DNA of 64,000 bases from Streptomyces wedmorensis (GTDB lineage Bacteria > Actinomycetota > Actinomycetes > Streptomycetales > Streptomycetaceae): contig NZ_JNWK01000040.1 of NCBI RefSeq assembly GCF_000716445.1, forward strand, positions 59,802 to 123,801, written 5' to 3'. A model generated the notes under the pieces. It worked only from the letters and a program-made list of their open reading frames with translations, was not told where the DNA came from and made no database searches. A program made the position numbers and the translations under genes. Shown here in pieces: positions 9,779-16,997 of the stretch (position 1 is the stretch's first letter; each line of letters starts with the position of its first letter).

Positions 9779-10363
9779 ATGATCGATGAATTCGCGAAGG
9801 ACAACCTGCACGGGAGACTGCGTCGGGACCGCGAGGCGCTGCTCTGGAAGCTCGACGGCCTGTCCGAATACGACGCTCGCAGGCCGCTGACGGCAACCGG
9901 GACCAACCTCCTCGGCCTGGTCAAGCACGTGGCCACCGTCGAGGCGAGGTACTTCGGCGAGATCTTCGACCGCCCTTCCCCGGAACCGCTATGCCGGTGG
10001 CAGGAAGCCGACGGCAGCGATCAGTGGGCGACCGAGGGTGAGACCCGCGATCAGATCATCGGGTTCTACCGGCGCACGTGGGAACACTCGGACGCGACGA
10101 TCAACGAGCTTCCCCTCGACGCCCCCGGCCACGTCCCGTGGTGGCCGGAGCCGTATTCCCACACCAACCTGTTCGCCGTCATGGTCCACGTCCTCGGCGA
10201 GTCCATCCGGCATGCCGGACATGCCGACATCCTCCGCGAAAGCGTCGACGGCCGGACCGGGCTGCGCGCCGAACACGAGAGGCAGATCGACGAGGAAGCC
10301 CGTGGCGCCTACCGAGCGAAGATCGAGCAGGCCGCCAGGTCAGCCGCGTCGATCAAGCCTTAG
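9779..10363 (+). CDS. DinB-like four-helix protein (DUF664)
   Basis: The protein has 194 residues. The metal-ligand histidines expected for the DinB/YfiT fold are at LVKHVATVEARYFGE and near the end in HVLGESIRHAGHADILRE. Relatives include mycothiol- and bacillithiol-dependent transferases, but this DUF664 branch has no firm function. The ATG at 9779 is preceded by GGAAGG with 10-nt spacing. The alternative ATG at 9761 overlaps that ribosome site and is less likely. Confidence 0.85.
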   Translation: MIDEFAKDNLHGRLRRDREALLWKLDGLSEYDARRPLTATGTNLLGLVKHVATVEARYFGEIFDRPSPEPLCRWQEADGSDQWATEGETRDQIIGFYRRTWEHSDATINELPLDAPGHVPWWPEPYSHTNLFAVMVHVLGESIRHAGHADILRESVDGRTGLRAEHERQIDEEARGAYRAKIEQAARSAASIKP

Positions 10364-10726
10364 CCAGACATACCGGACCGCCTGGCATCAGCTCCCCTAC
10401 CCGCACTGGCGATTTCCGGCGCAGGGCGCCGGCGGCTGAGTTCGAGGCGGGCGTAGCTCCTCCCTGGTGGCCCCCGGTATCCTCTTAAAGACTTTCGCAA
10501 TTCGCCAGATTCGTTGGCGGGCGTCCTTCCGGCGAGGTAGCCAGGTGGCAGGACTGGGCCGATGAAGGGCATGCGCGGCTTCGGGCCACCGCGGGGGTGT
10601 ACGGCAGGACGCGGCGGGAGCCGGCACGCGACGAGCCAGGTAGGGCCGCCCTCGTACGGTCCCGGCTTCCCTCGTGGGCCCACAGCGCCAGAGACCCGAT
10701 CGCCCCGCACGGAAGGAGAGGACCCC
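10364..10726. other. 363-bp intergenic region, no gene seen
   Basis: No frame here has codon bias or family motifs. It contains an AT-richer patch near 10481-10500 (CCTCTTAAAGACTTTCGCAA) that could hold a promoter, and it ends with the GGAAGGAGAGG ribosome site of the 45-residue gene at 10727. Confidence 0.5.
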
Positions 10727-10864
10727 ATGAGCGACAGCATGGACGACGAAGCCCGGAAGGAGCGGGGTGTCTGGTTGCGCGCCTTCTTCTACATCTTCGG
10801 CACGCACCTGTTCGCCGGGTTCGTCTGGCTGCTGTTCTACGTCGGCCAGCACGCCCACAAGTAG
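10727..10864 (+). CDS. 45-residue single-pass membrane protein (DUF6126-like)
   Basis: The protein reads MSDSMDDEARKERGVWLRA, one membrane helix (FFYIFGTHLFAGFVWLLFYV), then GQHAHK. A strong GGAAGGAGAGG site is 5-6 nt before the ATG. Small proteins of this look occur widely in Streptomyces and are filed under DUF6126, often beside a helix-turn-helix gene; I make that family assignment from memory. No such regulator is adjacent here. Function is unknown. Confidence 0.7.
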   Translation: MSDSMDDEARKERGVWLRAFFYIFGTHLFAGFVWLLFYVGQHAHK

Positions 10865-10909
10865 GCCCCTGTGATCGCGCTGGTGGGACATACGGATCTT
10901 GCTCCCTGA

Positions 10910-11146
10910 ACCCTGGCACTACTGACGCAGCGGTTGAGTCCGGTGGACTACGACCCCGCCGACGGTCCCGCCTGCCTGCACACCGACGAGCGGATGATTC
11001 AGGCCTGCACCCGCGTCCTCGTGGTCTGGGACGGCTCCCCGACCACCCCGTGCGACGCCACCGCACATCTCGTGGCCTACGCGCGCGGCCTCGGCCGGAC
11101 GGTCGACGTGCTCTGGCCTACGGGCGCCGAGCGCCGCACCTCGTGA
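10910..11146 (+). pseudogene. C-terminal remnant of a nucleotide-binding-type hypothetical protein
   Basis: The frame opens after a TGA at 10907 and reads through ERMIQACTRVLVVWDGSP, DATAHLVAYARGLGRTVDVLWPTGAER to the TGA at 11144-11146. This matches the last third of a common Streptomyces protein type with VWDG-x-P, GTADVVAYAR and VVWP-x-GA motifs, in which several hundred bases of N-terminal coding sequence should precede. That part is absent. The only in-frame starts are weak (TTG 10934) and have no ribosome site. It looks like a decayed gene end left by a deletion. Confidence 0.55.
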
Positions 11147-11209
11147 GGGTGACCGCCTTCCACCGCCCCTGAGGTGCTGTCCATCGGGTGAGCGGGAGGC
11201 GGCCACCGG

Positions 11210-11572
11210 TCAATGGCCCGCGCGCGGCGGGGGCGCCGGCGTCTGCTGCTCCGCGCGGAGGTCGCCGAGGAGCCTGGCCTGGTCGGCCAGCACGCCCGAG
11301 AGGATCTCGCGGGCCACCCGGAGCAGTTCCGCCACTCGCGGGCTGGCCAGGGAGTAGTGGACGGTGGAGCCTTCCTTGCGAGTGACCACCAGGTTGGCGC
11401 GGCGCAGGACGGCGAGCTGCTGTGACAGGTGTGCCGGTTCGACGCCGACCTCGGGCAGCATCTCGGACACCGCGTGCTCGCGTTCGGCCAGCAGCTCCAG
11501 CACGCGGATGCGCGCCGGATGCCCCAGCGTCTTGAAGAAGTCGGCCCTGGGCTGGTACAGCAGCGCGCTCAC
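11210..11572 (-). CDS. ArsR/SmtB-family regulator
   Basis: The 120-residue protein starts at GTG ([29 protein letters not shown]). It has a winged helix with [31 protein letters not shown]. It is clearly paralogous to the ArsR at 12830-13171, which heads the SulP operon and begins [26 protein letters not shown]. The cysteine metal sites of classical ArsR/SmtB proteins (ELCVCDL) are absent, so the signal is not obviously a metal. The start was set by alignment with the paralogue. It is divergent from a small zinc-ribbon reading frame. Confidence 0.88.
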   Translation of the reverse strand: MSALLYQPRADFFKTLGHPARIRVLELLAEREHAVSEMLPEVGVEPAHLSQQLAVLRRANLVVTRKEGSTVHYSLASPRVAELLRVAREILSGVLADQARLLGDLRAEQQTPAPPPRAGH

Positions 11573-11640
11573 GGTGCGGGCCCCTCCTCGTCGACGGCCG
11601 CTGTCGGCCGTCCGTACGCCTTCCATGGACACCGGCCATC

Positions 11641-11820
11641 CTGACGCAGAACCTGTCCGGAACGGACGGCTCCCTGCTGAAGTGCCCGTCCTGCCGGTTG
11701 AAACTCCCGCGGGCGGCGGGCGGCCCCGAGGGCGAGTGCCCGCGTTGCGGTCACTCGCCGCTGCCGAGCGCGGACGCCCTGCGCGGCGGCACCGCTGCCG
11801 CACGCCGAACCTCCGCATAG
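11641..11820 (+). CDS. Small zinc-ribbon protein or remnant, start uncertain
   Basis: This frame, ending at a TAG at 11818-11820, encodes LTQNLSGTDGSLLKCPSC, then RLKLPRAAGG, GECPRCGHSPLPSADALRGGTAAARR. The paired CPSC and CPRC knuckles form a typical four-cysteine zinc ribbon, and third codon positions are GC-rich as in real genes. No ATG, GTG or TTG exists in frame between the upstream stop at 11533 and the first knuckle. Either it starts at the CTG at 11641, or an upstream frameshift has separated it from the ATG at 11625. It is divergent from the ArsR gene. Confidence 0.5.
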   Translation: MTQNLSGTDGSLLKCPSCRLKLPRAAGGPEGECPRCGHSPLPSADALRGGTAAARRTSA

Positions 11821-11895
11821 CCGCACGCAGAGGCCCATGCCGGAGCGGCTCGCTCAGCGCCCCTCGCCCGGCGCCACGCGGAAGCCGGTCACGGT

Positions 11896-12249
11896 CTACG
11901 GAGTGATCCGGAGCAAGGTGTCATGCGGTCCGTGGACCCAGCCGTCCAGGGTGCGGCGGCAGTGGGCGGCCTCGTGCGGCTCGGCGATCTCCGTCGCGGG
12001 GCCCATGACGGTGATCGACCAGCCGGGGACGGCGGAGCCAGGGAGATCGTCCACCTGGTAGGTGACCGCCGGCGGAACGGACGCCGCCTGTACCGGCGCG
12101 CGGACGACGAGATGGCGTGCGTCCAGGTGTGCGGCAGGCCGTACGACAGGCTCGCCGCGACGCAGCAGGACGAGGCGGCCTCGCGCGCTCCCCTCCAGGA
12201 GCCACAGCGCTTCCGCGCCCGACATCTCCGCCAGCCGTCCGGCCGTCAT
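11896..12249 (-). CDS. Pyridoxamine 5'-phosphate oxidase-like (FMN-binding split barrel) protein
   Basis: The 117-residue protein has the split-barrel pattern LLEGSARGRLVLLRRGEPVVRPAAHL, a central valine-rich strand, VDDLPG, and WSITVMGPATEIAEPHEA. These match the small FMN/F420-binding family. The start at 12249 has GAGGAGAGG directly upstream; the longer frame to 12294 does not. The substrate or flavin is not determinable from the sequence. It lies next to the YjdM gene on the same strand. Confidence 0.8.
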   Translation of the reverse strand: MTAGRLAEMSGAEALWLLEGSARGRLVLLRRGEPVVRPAAHLDARHLVVRAPVQAASVPPAVTYQVDDLPGSAVPGWSITVMGPATEIAEPHEAAHCRRTLDGWVHGPHDTLLRITP

Positions 12250-12298
12250 CCGTACCTCTCCTCGTCCCGCCCGCCTCCGTGTGGCGATCGCCACCGGG

Positions 12299-12694
12299 TC
12301 AGCCCTTCTTGACCACGCTCGACTTGAGCTGCATGTTGCCGAAACCCTCGATGCGGCAGTCGATGTCGTGGCCGTCGACGCCGTCGACCAGGCGGATGTT
12401 GCGGACCTTCGTGCCGGCCTTGATGCCGTTCGGGCTGCCCTTGACCTTCAGGGTCTTCACCACGGTCACGGTGTCACCGTCGGCGAGGACGTTGCCGACG
12501 AAGTCCTTGACGACCTTCTCGCCCGCGCCGTCGGCGGTCGTGTCACCGGCGGCGGCCGGTTCCCACTCGTGGCCGCACTCGGGGCAGACGAGCAAGGCGC
12601 CCATCTCGTAGGTGTAGGCGCCGGAGCACTCGGGGCAGGGCGGCAGCTGGTTCTCGGCGTTCTCGGCCACGGGGGAAGGTCCGTTCCACTTCAT
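12299..12694 (-). CDS. yjdM: YjdM/PhnA-like zinc-ribbon protein
   Basis: The N-terminal ribbon [27 protein letters not shown] and the C-terminal domain with [41 protein letters not shown] identify the YjdM (formerly PhnA) family. Its physiological role is unsettled despite the old link to alkylphosphonates. Three starts are possible: ATG 12712, ATG 12694, or GTG 12670, which best fits the length of about 111 residues I recall for the E. coli protein. None has a strong ribosome site. The region upstream contains an AT-rich palindrome (12713-12732) shared with the divergent ArsR gene. Confidence 0.82.
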   Translation of the reverse strand: MKWNGPSPVAENAENQLPPCPECSGAYTYEMGALLVCPECGHEWEPAAAGDTTADGAGEKVVKDFVGNVLADGDTVTVVKTLKVKGSPNGIKAGTKVRNIRLVDGVDGHDIDCRIEGFGNMQLKSSVVKKG

Positions 12695-12712
12695 CGGTCT
12701 AGGAAGGTCCAT

Positions 12713-12732
12713 AATTGCATAATTCTGCAATT
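12713..12732. promoter_or_regulatory. AT-rich palindrome AATTGCA-N6-TGCAATT
   Basis: Perfect 7-bp arms lie in a very AT-rich patch of this GC-rich genome, between divergent yjdM and the ArsR-SulP operon. It is likely a regulator site, with the neighbouring ArsR protein the first candidate. Confidence 0.6.
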
Positions 12733-12829
12733 CATTAGATGCTCTAGTGGCCGTGCCCGTAGGTAGCCGCGGGCACGGCGCCCAGCCCGCGCCGTAATGA
12801 CGGGCTCGACGACGAGGAGAGTCAGGGAC

Positions 12830-13171
12830 GTGCCGGTTCCGCTGTACCAGGCGAAGGCCGAGTTCTTCCGGATGCTGGGACACCCGGTCCGCATCCGGGT
12901 GCTGGAGCTTCTCCAGAACGGACCGATGCCGGTACGTGATCTCCTGACGGAGATCGATGTCGAGGCGCCGGCGCTCTCCCAGCAGCTCGCGGTGCTGCGC
13001 CGGTCCGGGATCGTGACCGCCAGTCGCGACGGGTCGACCGTGATCTACACCCTGGCCGGCGGGGACGTCGCCGATCTGATGCAGGCCGCACGCCGGATCC
13101 TCACCCAGATGCTCACCGGCCAGAACGAGCTTCTCACCGAGCTTCTGGGGGCCGAGGCGGCCGAGCGGTGA
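12830..13171 (+). CDS. ArsR-family regulator heading the SulP operon
   Basis: The 113-residue winged-helix protein begins [28 protein letters not shown] and continues [36 protein letters not shown]. No cysteine metal motif is present. The GTG at 12830 aligns with the paralogue at 11210-11572 and has a GAGGAGAG site upstream; the ATG at 12797 has none. Its stop overlaps the SulP start by four bases (GTGA), so translation is coupled. It probably represses its own operon through the palindrome at 12713-12732. Confidence 0.87.
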   Translation: MPVPLYQAKAEFFRMLGHPVRIRVLELLQNGPMPVRDLLTEIDVEAPALSQQLAVLRRSGIVTASRDGSTVIYTLAGGDVADLMQAARRILTQMLTGQNELLTELLGAEAAER

Positions 13172-14895
13172 GCGCGCTGTGGAAGCGGCTGCGTTCCCTG
13201 CTGCCCACCCGCGCCGACGCCGCCGCCATGGGCCGCAACCCCCGGCGCGACCTGCTCGCCGGCCTCACGGTCGCCATCGTCGCCCTGCCGCTGGCCCTCG
13301 GCTTCGGTGAGACCTCCGGGCTCGGTGCCGAGGCCGGGCTCGCGACCGCCGTCGTCGCGGGCGCGTTGGCCGCCATCTTCGGAGGATCCAACCTCCAGGT
13401 GTCCGGCCCGACCGGGGCCATGACGGTCGTCCTCGTCCCCATCGTCGCCCAGCACGGTCCGAGTGGCGTACTGACTGTCGGCCTGCTCGCGGGCCTCATC
13501 TGCGTCGGCCTGGCCCTGGTACGGGCCGGCCGCTCCATGGCCTACATCCCCGCCTCGGTCGTGGAGGGCTTCACGCTGGGGATCGCGCTCGTCATCGGCC
13601 TCCAGCAGGTACCCAACGCCCTCGGTGTCCCCAAACCCGAGGGCGAGCGGGTCCTGGAGGTGACGTGGCGCGCCGTCGAGGAGTTCGTCCAGGCCCCTAA
13701 CTGGACGGCCCTCGGGCTCGCCCTGGGCGTCGCCGCCCTCATGCTCGGCGGCGCCCGGTGGCGGCCCGCAATCCCCTTCTCGATCCTCGCGGTGATCGCC
13801 GCCACGATCGTGGCCCAGGTCTTCCACTTGGACGGGGCCAAGCCGATCGGCGAGCTGCCCTCCGGGCTTCCCGCCCCGTCCCTCTCCTTCCTCGACCTTT
13901 CCGCGCTGGGTTCCCTGATCGCCCCGGCCGTCGCGGTCGCGGCGCTCGCCGCCCTGGAGTCCCTGCTGTCGGCGCAGGTAGCCGACGGCATGACCGTCGG
14001 GCAGGGGCACGACCCGGACCGGGAGCTGTTCGGGCAGGGCCTGGCGAACATCGCCGCCCCGTTGTTCGGCGGCGTCCCGGCGACCGGCGCCATCGCCCGT
14101 ACCGCCGTCAACGTCCGTACCGGAGCCTCCTCCCGGCTCGCCGCGCTCACCCACGCGGCGATCCTCGCCGTGATCGTCTTCGCCGCCGCCCCGCTCGTGT
14201 CGAAGATCCCGCTCGCCGCCCTGGCCGGCGTCCTCCTCGCCACGGCCGTGCGGATGATCGAGGTCGGCTCGCTGCGCGCCATGGCGAAGGCCACCCGCTC
14301 CGACGCCCTCGTCCTCGTCCTCACCGCCGTCGCCACGCTCGCACTCGACCTCGTGTACGCGGTGATCATCGGCATGGCCGTCGCGGGCGCCCTCGCACTG
14401 CGGGCCGTGGCCAAGCAAGCCCGCATGGACCAGGTGGACTTCCGGCCAGACCTGCCCGGCGAGCACAGCGACGAGGAGCACGCGCTGCTGGCCGAGCACA
14501 TCGTCGCGTACCGGATCGACGGCCCGCTGTTCTTCGCCGCCGCGCACCGCTTCCTGCTTGAGCTGTCGGAGGTCGTCGACGTCCGGGTCGTGATCATGAG
14601 GATGTCGCGGGTGACGACCATGGACGCCACCGGCGCGCTCGTGCTCAAGGACGCCGTCGAGAAGCTCAACCGGCGCGGCATCGCCGTCATGACCTCAGGC
14701 ATAAGGCCGGGTCAGCGGCAGGTCCTCGCCTCCGTCGGCGCGCTCGACCTGCTGCGATACGAGGGCCGGGAGTACGCCACGACGCCCGAGGCCATCGCGG
14801 GCGCGCGGAGCCATCTTCAGACGACCGGGGTCCTCGCCTCAGTGCCCCCGCGGAAATCCGCGGCTTCCCCGAGCACACCGGCGGGAACACGGTGA
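13168..14895 (+). CDS. SulP-family anion permease with C-terminal STAS domain
   Basis: The 575-residue protein has the SulP membrane domain, about residues 25-425 ([72 protein letters not shown]). A cytosolic STAS domain follows, about 440-555 ([28 protein letters not shown]). Bacterial SulP proteins carry sulfate, bicarbonate or C4-dicarboxylates. The substrate cannot be read from this sequence. It overlaps the preceding ArsR gene and the following HATPase gene by four bases each, so all are one operon. Confidence 0.9.
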   Translation: MSALWKRLRSLLPTRADAAAMGRNPRRDLLAGLTVAIVALPLALGFGETSGLGAEAGLATAVVAGALAAIFGGSNLQVSGPTGAMTVVLVPIVAQHGPSGVLTVGLLAGLICVGLALVRAGRSMAYIPASVVEGFTLGIALVIGLQQVPNALGVPKPEGERVLEVTWRAVEEFVQAPNWTALGLALGVAALMLGGARWRPAIPFSILAVIAATIVAQVFHLDGAKPIGELPSGLPAPSLSFLDLSALGSLIAPAVAVAALAALESLLSAQVADGMTVGQGHDPDRELFGQGLANIAAPLFGGVPATGAIARTAVNVRTGASSRLAALTHAAILAVIVFAAAPLVSKIPLAALAGVLLATAVRMIEVGSLRAMAKATRSDALVLVLTAVATLALDLVYAVIIGMAVAGALALRAVAKQARMDQVDFRPDLPGEHSDEEHALLAEHIVAYRIDGPLFFAAAHRFLLELSEVVDVRVVIMRMSRVTTMDATGALVLKDAVEKLNRRGIAVMTSGIRPGQRQVLASVGALDLLRYEGREYATTPEAIAGARSHLQTTGVLASVPPRKSAASPSTPAGTR

Positions 14896-15356
14896 GCGCC
14901 GCGCCGGAGGCCCTGCCGCACCGCCACGTCCTCACCGTGCCGACAGCCTCGGCCTCGGTGCGCCTGGCGCGCGAGACCGCGGAGATGACGTACGCGTCAT
15001 GGGGCATCGGCACGGCCCATCCCGCCATGGGGCCGGCCCTGTTGATCCTCAGCGAGCTGGTCACCAACAGCGTCCGGCACGCCGCCGTGACCTCCCCGAG
15101 CCTGACGGTGACGTTCGCGGCCGGCGAGGACGCGCTCGCGTTCGCCGTCCATGACCGACACCCCTACCACCCCGGGGTCGTCCCCGTCGCGGGCCACACG
15201 GGCGGCCTGTTCACCGTCGCCGAGGTGCTGGCGGAACAGGGCGGCACATTGGCGCTGAGGCGGGACGCGGACGGTGGCGGTAAGAGCGTGTGGATCACCC
15301 TCCCCCTGCGAGATCCCCTGAGTCCCCTGAATGCAAGAACGAAGGCGAGCCCATGA
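14892..15356 (+). CDS. Anti-sigma-factor-type ATP-binding protein (RsbW-like HATPase)
   Basis: The 154-residue single HATPase_c_2 domain shows the N box ILSELVTNSVRHA, the G1 region AVHDRHPYHPG and the final GGGKSVWITLPL strand. Such stand-alone kinases phosphorylate STAS-domain antagonists and bind sigma factors in partner switching. It starts at GTG 14892 inside the SulP stop region and ends in an ATGA overlap with a STAS gene, so it is co-translated with both a STAS-bearing transporter and a free STAS protein. Confidence 0.85.
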   Translation: MSAAPEALPHRHVLTVPTASASVRLARETAEMTYASWGIGTAHPAMGPALLILSELVTNSVRHAAVTSPSLTVTFAAGEDALAFAVHDRHPYHPGVVPVAGHTGGLFTVAEVLAEQGGTLALRRDADGGGKSVWITLPLRDPLSPLNARTKASP

Positions 15357-15766
15357 CCATCGAGTGGCGATACACCGTCCGGGAAGACCTGGGTGTCCTG
15401 TCCCTGGCCGGGTTCCTCGGCCCCGAGGCCGTCGACCGGTTCGCCGGCGCGGTCGGCTGGGCCCTGGCGCGCGGCACCGGTCCGGTCATCCTGGACCTGA
15501 CGAGCCTGCGCGGCTGGTCGGTCGGCGGCCAGCTCGCCGTCGCCGCGGCCGCACGGCGGCTGGCCGCCGAAGACCGTCCTCTCGAACTCGCCGCCATCCC
15601 CGCGGACGGGTCCCTCGTCCCCGACAGCGGCCAGCCGCCCATCGTCGTCCACTGCGACCTGCCGACCGCGCTCGCCGCCCACGGCGCCGGGTCGAACGGG
15701 CAGCGCGAGTGGTACAGCGACGAGTGGCCCGGCACCCGCAGGCCTACCGAGCGCCCGGTCGCGTAA
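15353..15766 (+). CDS. STAS-domain anti-anti-sigma factor homologue
   Basis: The 137-residue protein has a STAS fold: WRYTVREDLGVLSLAGFLGPEAVDRF, GPVILDLTSLRGWSVGGQLAVAAAARRL. The phospho-acceptor position (normally D-x-S) reads LRGWSVGG, with a serine after Trp, so phosphorylation by the upstream RsbW-like kinase is possible but not certain. It starts at the ATG overlapping the kinase stop (ATGA). The C-terminal tail beyond residue 105 is polar. It closes the ArsR-SulP-HATPase-STAS operon. Confidence 0.8.
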   Translation: MTIEWRYTVREDLGVLSLAGFLGPEAVDRFAGAVGWALARGTGPVILDLTSLRGWSVGGQLAVAAAARRLAAEDRPLELAAIPADGSLVPDSGQPPIVVHCDLPTALAAHGAGSNGQREWYSDEWPGTRRPTERPVA

Positions 15767-15982
15767 CGGCCTTCGCGGACAAGACTCCTCGTTTGTCCGT
15801 GGTGGCCCAGTCACCGGCGCGCTGACACGTCCTGGCCGGCAGCGCGGTCCGCCTCCGCCGTCAGCGTCGCGGCGGCACGCATCAGACGTGCGCCGATCGA
15901 TAACCGAGGGTGCCGTGCACGAGGGCGGGTCGGCCCCACGCACAGCACTACGGTGTCGGCTGCGGCCTGTGGCTCCGTGCTC

Positions 15983-16131
15983 CTACTCCTCGGCGGCGAC
16001 GGCGAATGCGCCGCCCTCCAGGAGTTGGCGGATGCCGACGAACTTCTCGGGCCCCACTCGGGCGAAGCCGCCAGTTCGGCCTCTACCCAGGCGTCGATAC
16101 TTGCGTCCAGTTTCTCGTCGTACGTATCCAT
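15983..16131 (-). pseudogene. Small acidic hypothetical gene with an apparent one-base frameshift
   Basis: From the ATG at 16131 (AGAGGG ribosome site) the frame reads MDTYDEKLDASIDAW, VEAELAASPEWGP and then turns into arginine/serine-rich nonsense. One added base in the GGGGCCC run near 16050 restores EKFVGIRQLLEGGAFAVAAEE followed by TAG at 15983-15985. The restored product would be about 48 residues and acidic. This is either a real inactivating deletion or a homopolymer sequencing error. The unshifted frame runs on to 15811. I do not recognise the family. Confidence 0.5.
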
Positions 16132-16176
16132 ACGGCTACCCTCTGACAACACCCCAGGTCGTGACTACCCGGTTGT

Positions 16177-16347
16177 TCACATGCACTGGCACCAGTGGCA
16201 GGAGCCGTACCCGACGCTCAGCAGCCCCGGGACGTCGCGGCGACGGGCCTCCTCGAAGGCCTCGGCCGACCACGGCCACCAGTCGACCGGGTTGTCGGCG
16301 TGCTGCAGGAGGTATGGAGAGGTCTCATGGGCCAGTCGGTTCGGCAT
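16177..16347 (-). pseudogene. Truncated second copy of DUF255/YyaL N-terminus
   Basis: The 56-residue reading frame reproduces the start of the DUF255 protein at 4355-6373: [47 protein letters not shown], then stop. Family members continue [15 protein letters not shown] plus some 600 more residues, none of which is present. The break falls exactly after the CxxC-like motif. It is a gene remnant or a stand-alone half thioredoxin fold too short to work. It lies beside the frameshifted gene at 15983, next to mca. Confidence 0.8.
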
Positions 16348-16462
16348 ACCGCCCATCCTGCCGCAGCCACGGCCCCCGCACGCCGCACCCTGCGCCCGTT
16401 GCGGGCCCGCGTCATGGGCCCACGCCCCCGCGTTGCGGGCTGCGCCCCGGCCCCGCCCGTCA

Positions 16463-16495
16463 TGGGCAATCGTTCCGCCGGGGCGGTGCCCACCG
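16463..16495 (-). repeat. Dispersed palindromic element, partial copy A
   Basis: TGGGCAATCGTTCCGCC followed by GGGGCGGTGCCCAC is the right half of the 78-bp element described at 16514-16592, in inverted orientation relative to the copy at 28970. Confidence 0.65.
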
Positions 16496-16513
16496 CCCGC
16501 GCCCGCGCCCCCG

Positions 16514-16592
16514 CGTTGTGGGCAATCGTTCCGCCGGGGCGGAACGGGTGGGCACAACGGACGGCGCCCCTTGCCGGGCCCAGGCTTCCGCG
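16514..16592 (-). repeat. Dispersed palindromic element, full copy B (about 78 bp)
   Basis: The reverse complement matches 28969-29046 at most positions, from GCGGAAGCCT through GGGGCGCCGTCC, GTGCCCACCCGT, a CGTTCCGCC/GGCGGAACG hairpin and GATTGCCCACA. The stem arms differ between copies by compensating changes (TTCCGCC/GGCGGAA here, CCCGC/GCGGG there), which implies selection on the hairpin. Confidence 0.75.
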
Positions 16593-16659
16593 CCTGAACC
16601 CGCACGGACAGCGCGATGCTCAATGGGTGCGGGTCCAGGCACAAGGGGCGGGGGCGCCG

Positions 16660-16723
16660 CCGAGGGCGCCGTCCCGTGTGCCCACCCGTCCCGCCCCAGC
16701 GGGACGATTGCCCACACGGGGGT
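16660..16723 (+). repeat. Dispersed palindromic element, copy C
   Basis: GAGGGCGCCGTCCCGTGTG, CCCACCCGTCCCGCC, then a GCGGGACGATTGCCCACAC end: same element as 16514-16592 in the opposite orientation, lacking the left GCGGAAGCCT part. Confidence 0.7.
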
Positions 16724-16757
16724 GGGCGCAGGCCCGTACGGGCGGGGGGCGTCCGGG

Positions 16758-16997
16758 TTACTTGGGGGACGGGGTCGGGGAGGGGGTGTCCGGGGTGGCC
16801 GTGGGGTCAGGGGCCTCTTCGAAGGAGACCTTGCCCATGTGGCGGTTCATGGACTTCATCAGGAACCAGACCGCGAGGGCCAGCGCGGCGAAGACGACGA
16901 AGCCGAGGACGCCGGGGGTCACCTTGTTCTTGTCCAGCTCTTCGGCGGCGAAGGGGACAAGCTGGGTCAGTGCCAGGTGTGCGCTCATGTCAGGCAT
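16758..16997 (-). CDS. Small single-pass membrane protein downstream of mca
   Basis: The 79-residue protein has one membrane helix ([18 protein letters not shown], residues about 30-47) with a short outer N-terminus and a cytosolic tail ending in a Thr/Pro/Ser-rich run. The ATG at 16997 overlaps the mca stop, and an alternative ATG at 16988 follows it by two bases, so the two genes are coupled either way. I recall a small membrane protein beside mca in other Streptomyces. Function is unknown. Confidence 0.75.
   Translation of the reverse strand: MPDMSAHLALTQLVPFAAEELDKNKVTPGVLGFVVFAALALAVWFLMKSMNRHMGKVSFEEAPDPTATPDTPSPTPSPK

Larger units (their letters stand above)
16348..16757. other. 410-bp region without a gene, filled by palindromic repeats
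   Basis: No coding frame is convincing. The stretch holds three copies or part-copies of a dispersed hairpin element (listed separately), plus alternating GGGC/GCCC sequence. Confidence 0.6.

Noticed and set aside
10360..10740. 126-residue minus-strand frame in the gap before the 45-residue gene
   Set aside because: Pro/Arg-rich with no family pattern, overlapping the ribosome site and start of a well-supported plus-strand gene.
12062..12766. 234-residue plus-strand frame across the PPOX and YjdM genes
   Set aside because: It has no motif and is antisense to two genes with clear zinc-ribbon and split-barrel signatures.
15811..15982. Continuation of the frameshifted small gene to 15811 (ending GARLMRAAATLTAEADRAAGQ)
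   Set aside because: The segment looks mildly protein-like, but the frame reaches it only through the nonsense part after the frameshift, and no start of its own is seen.
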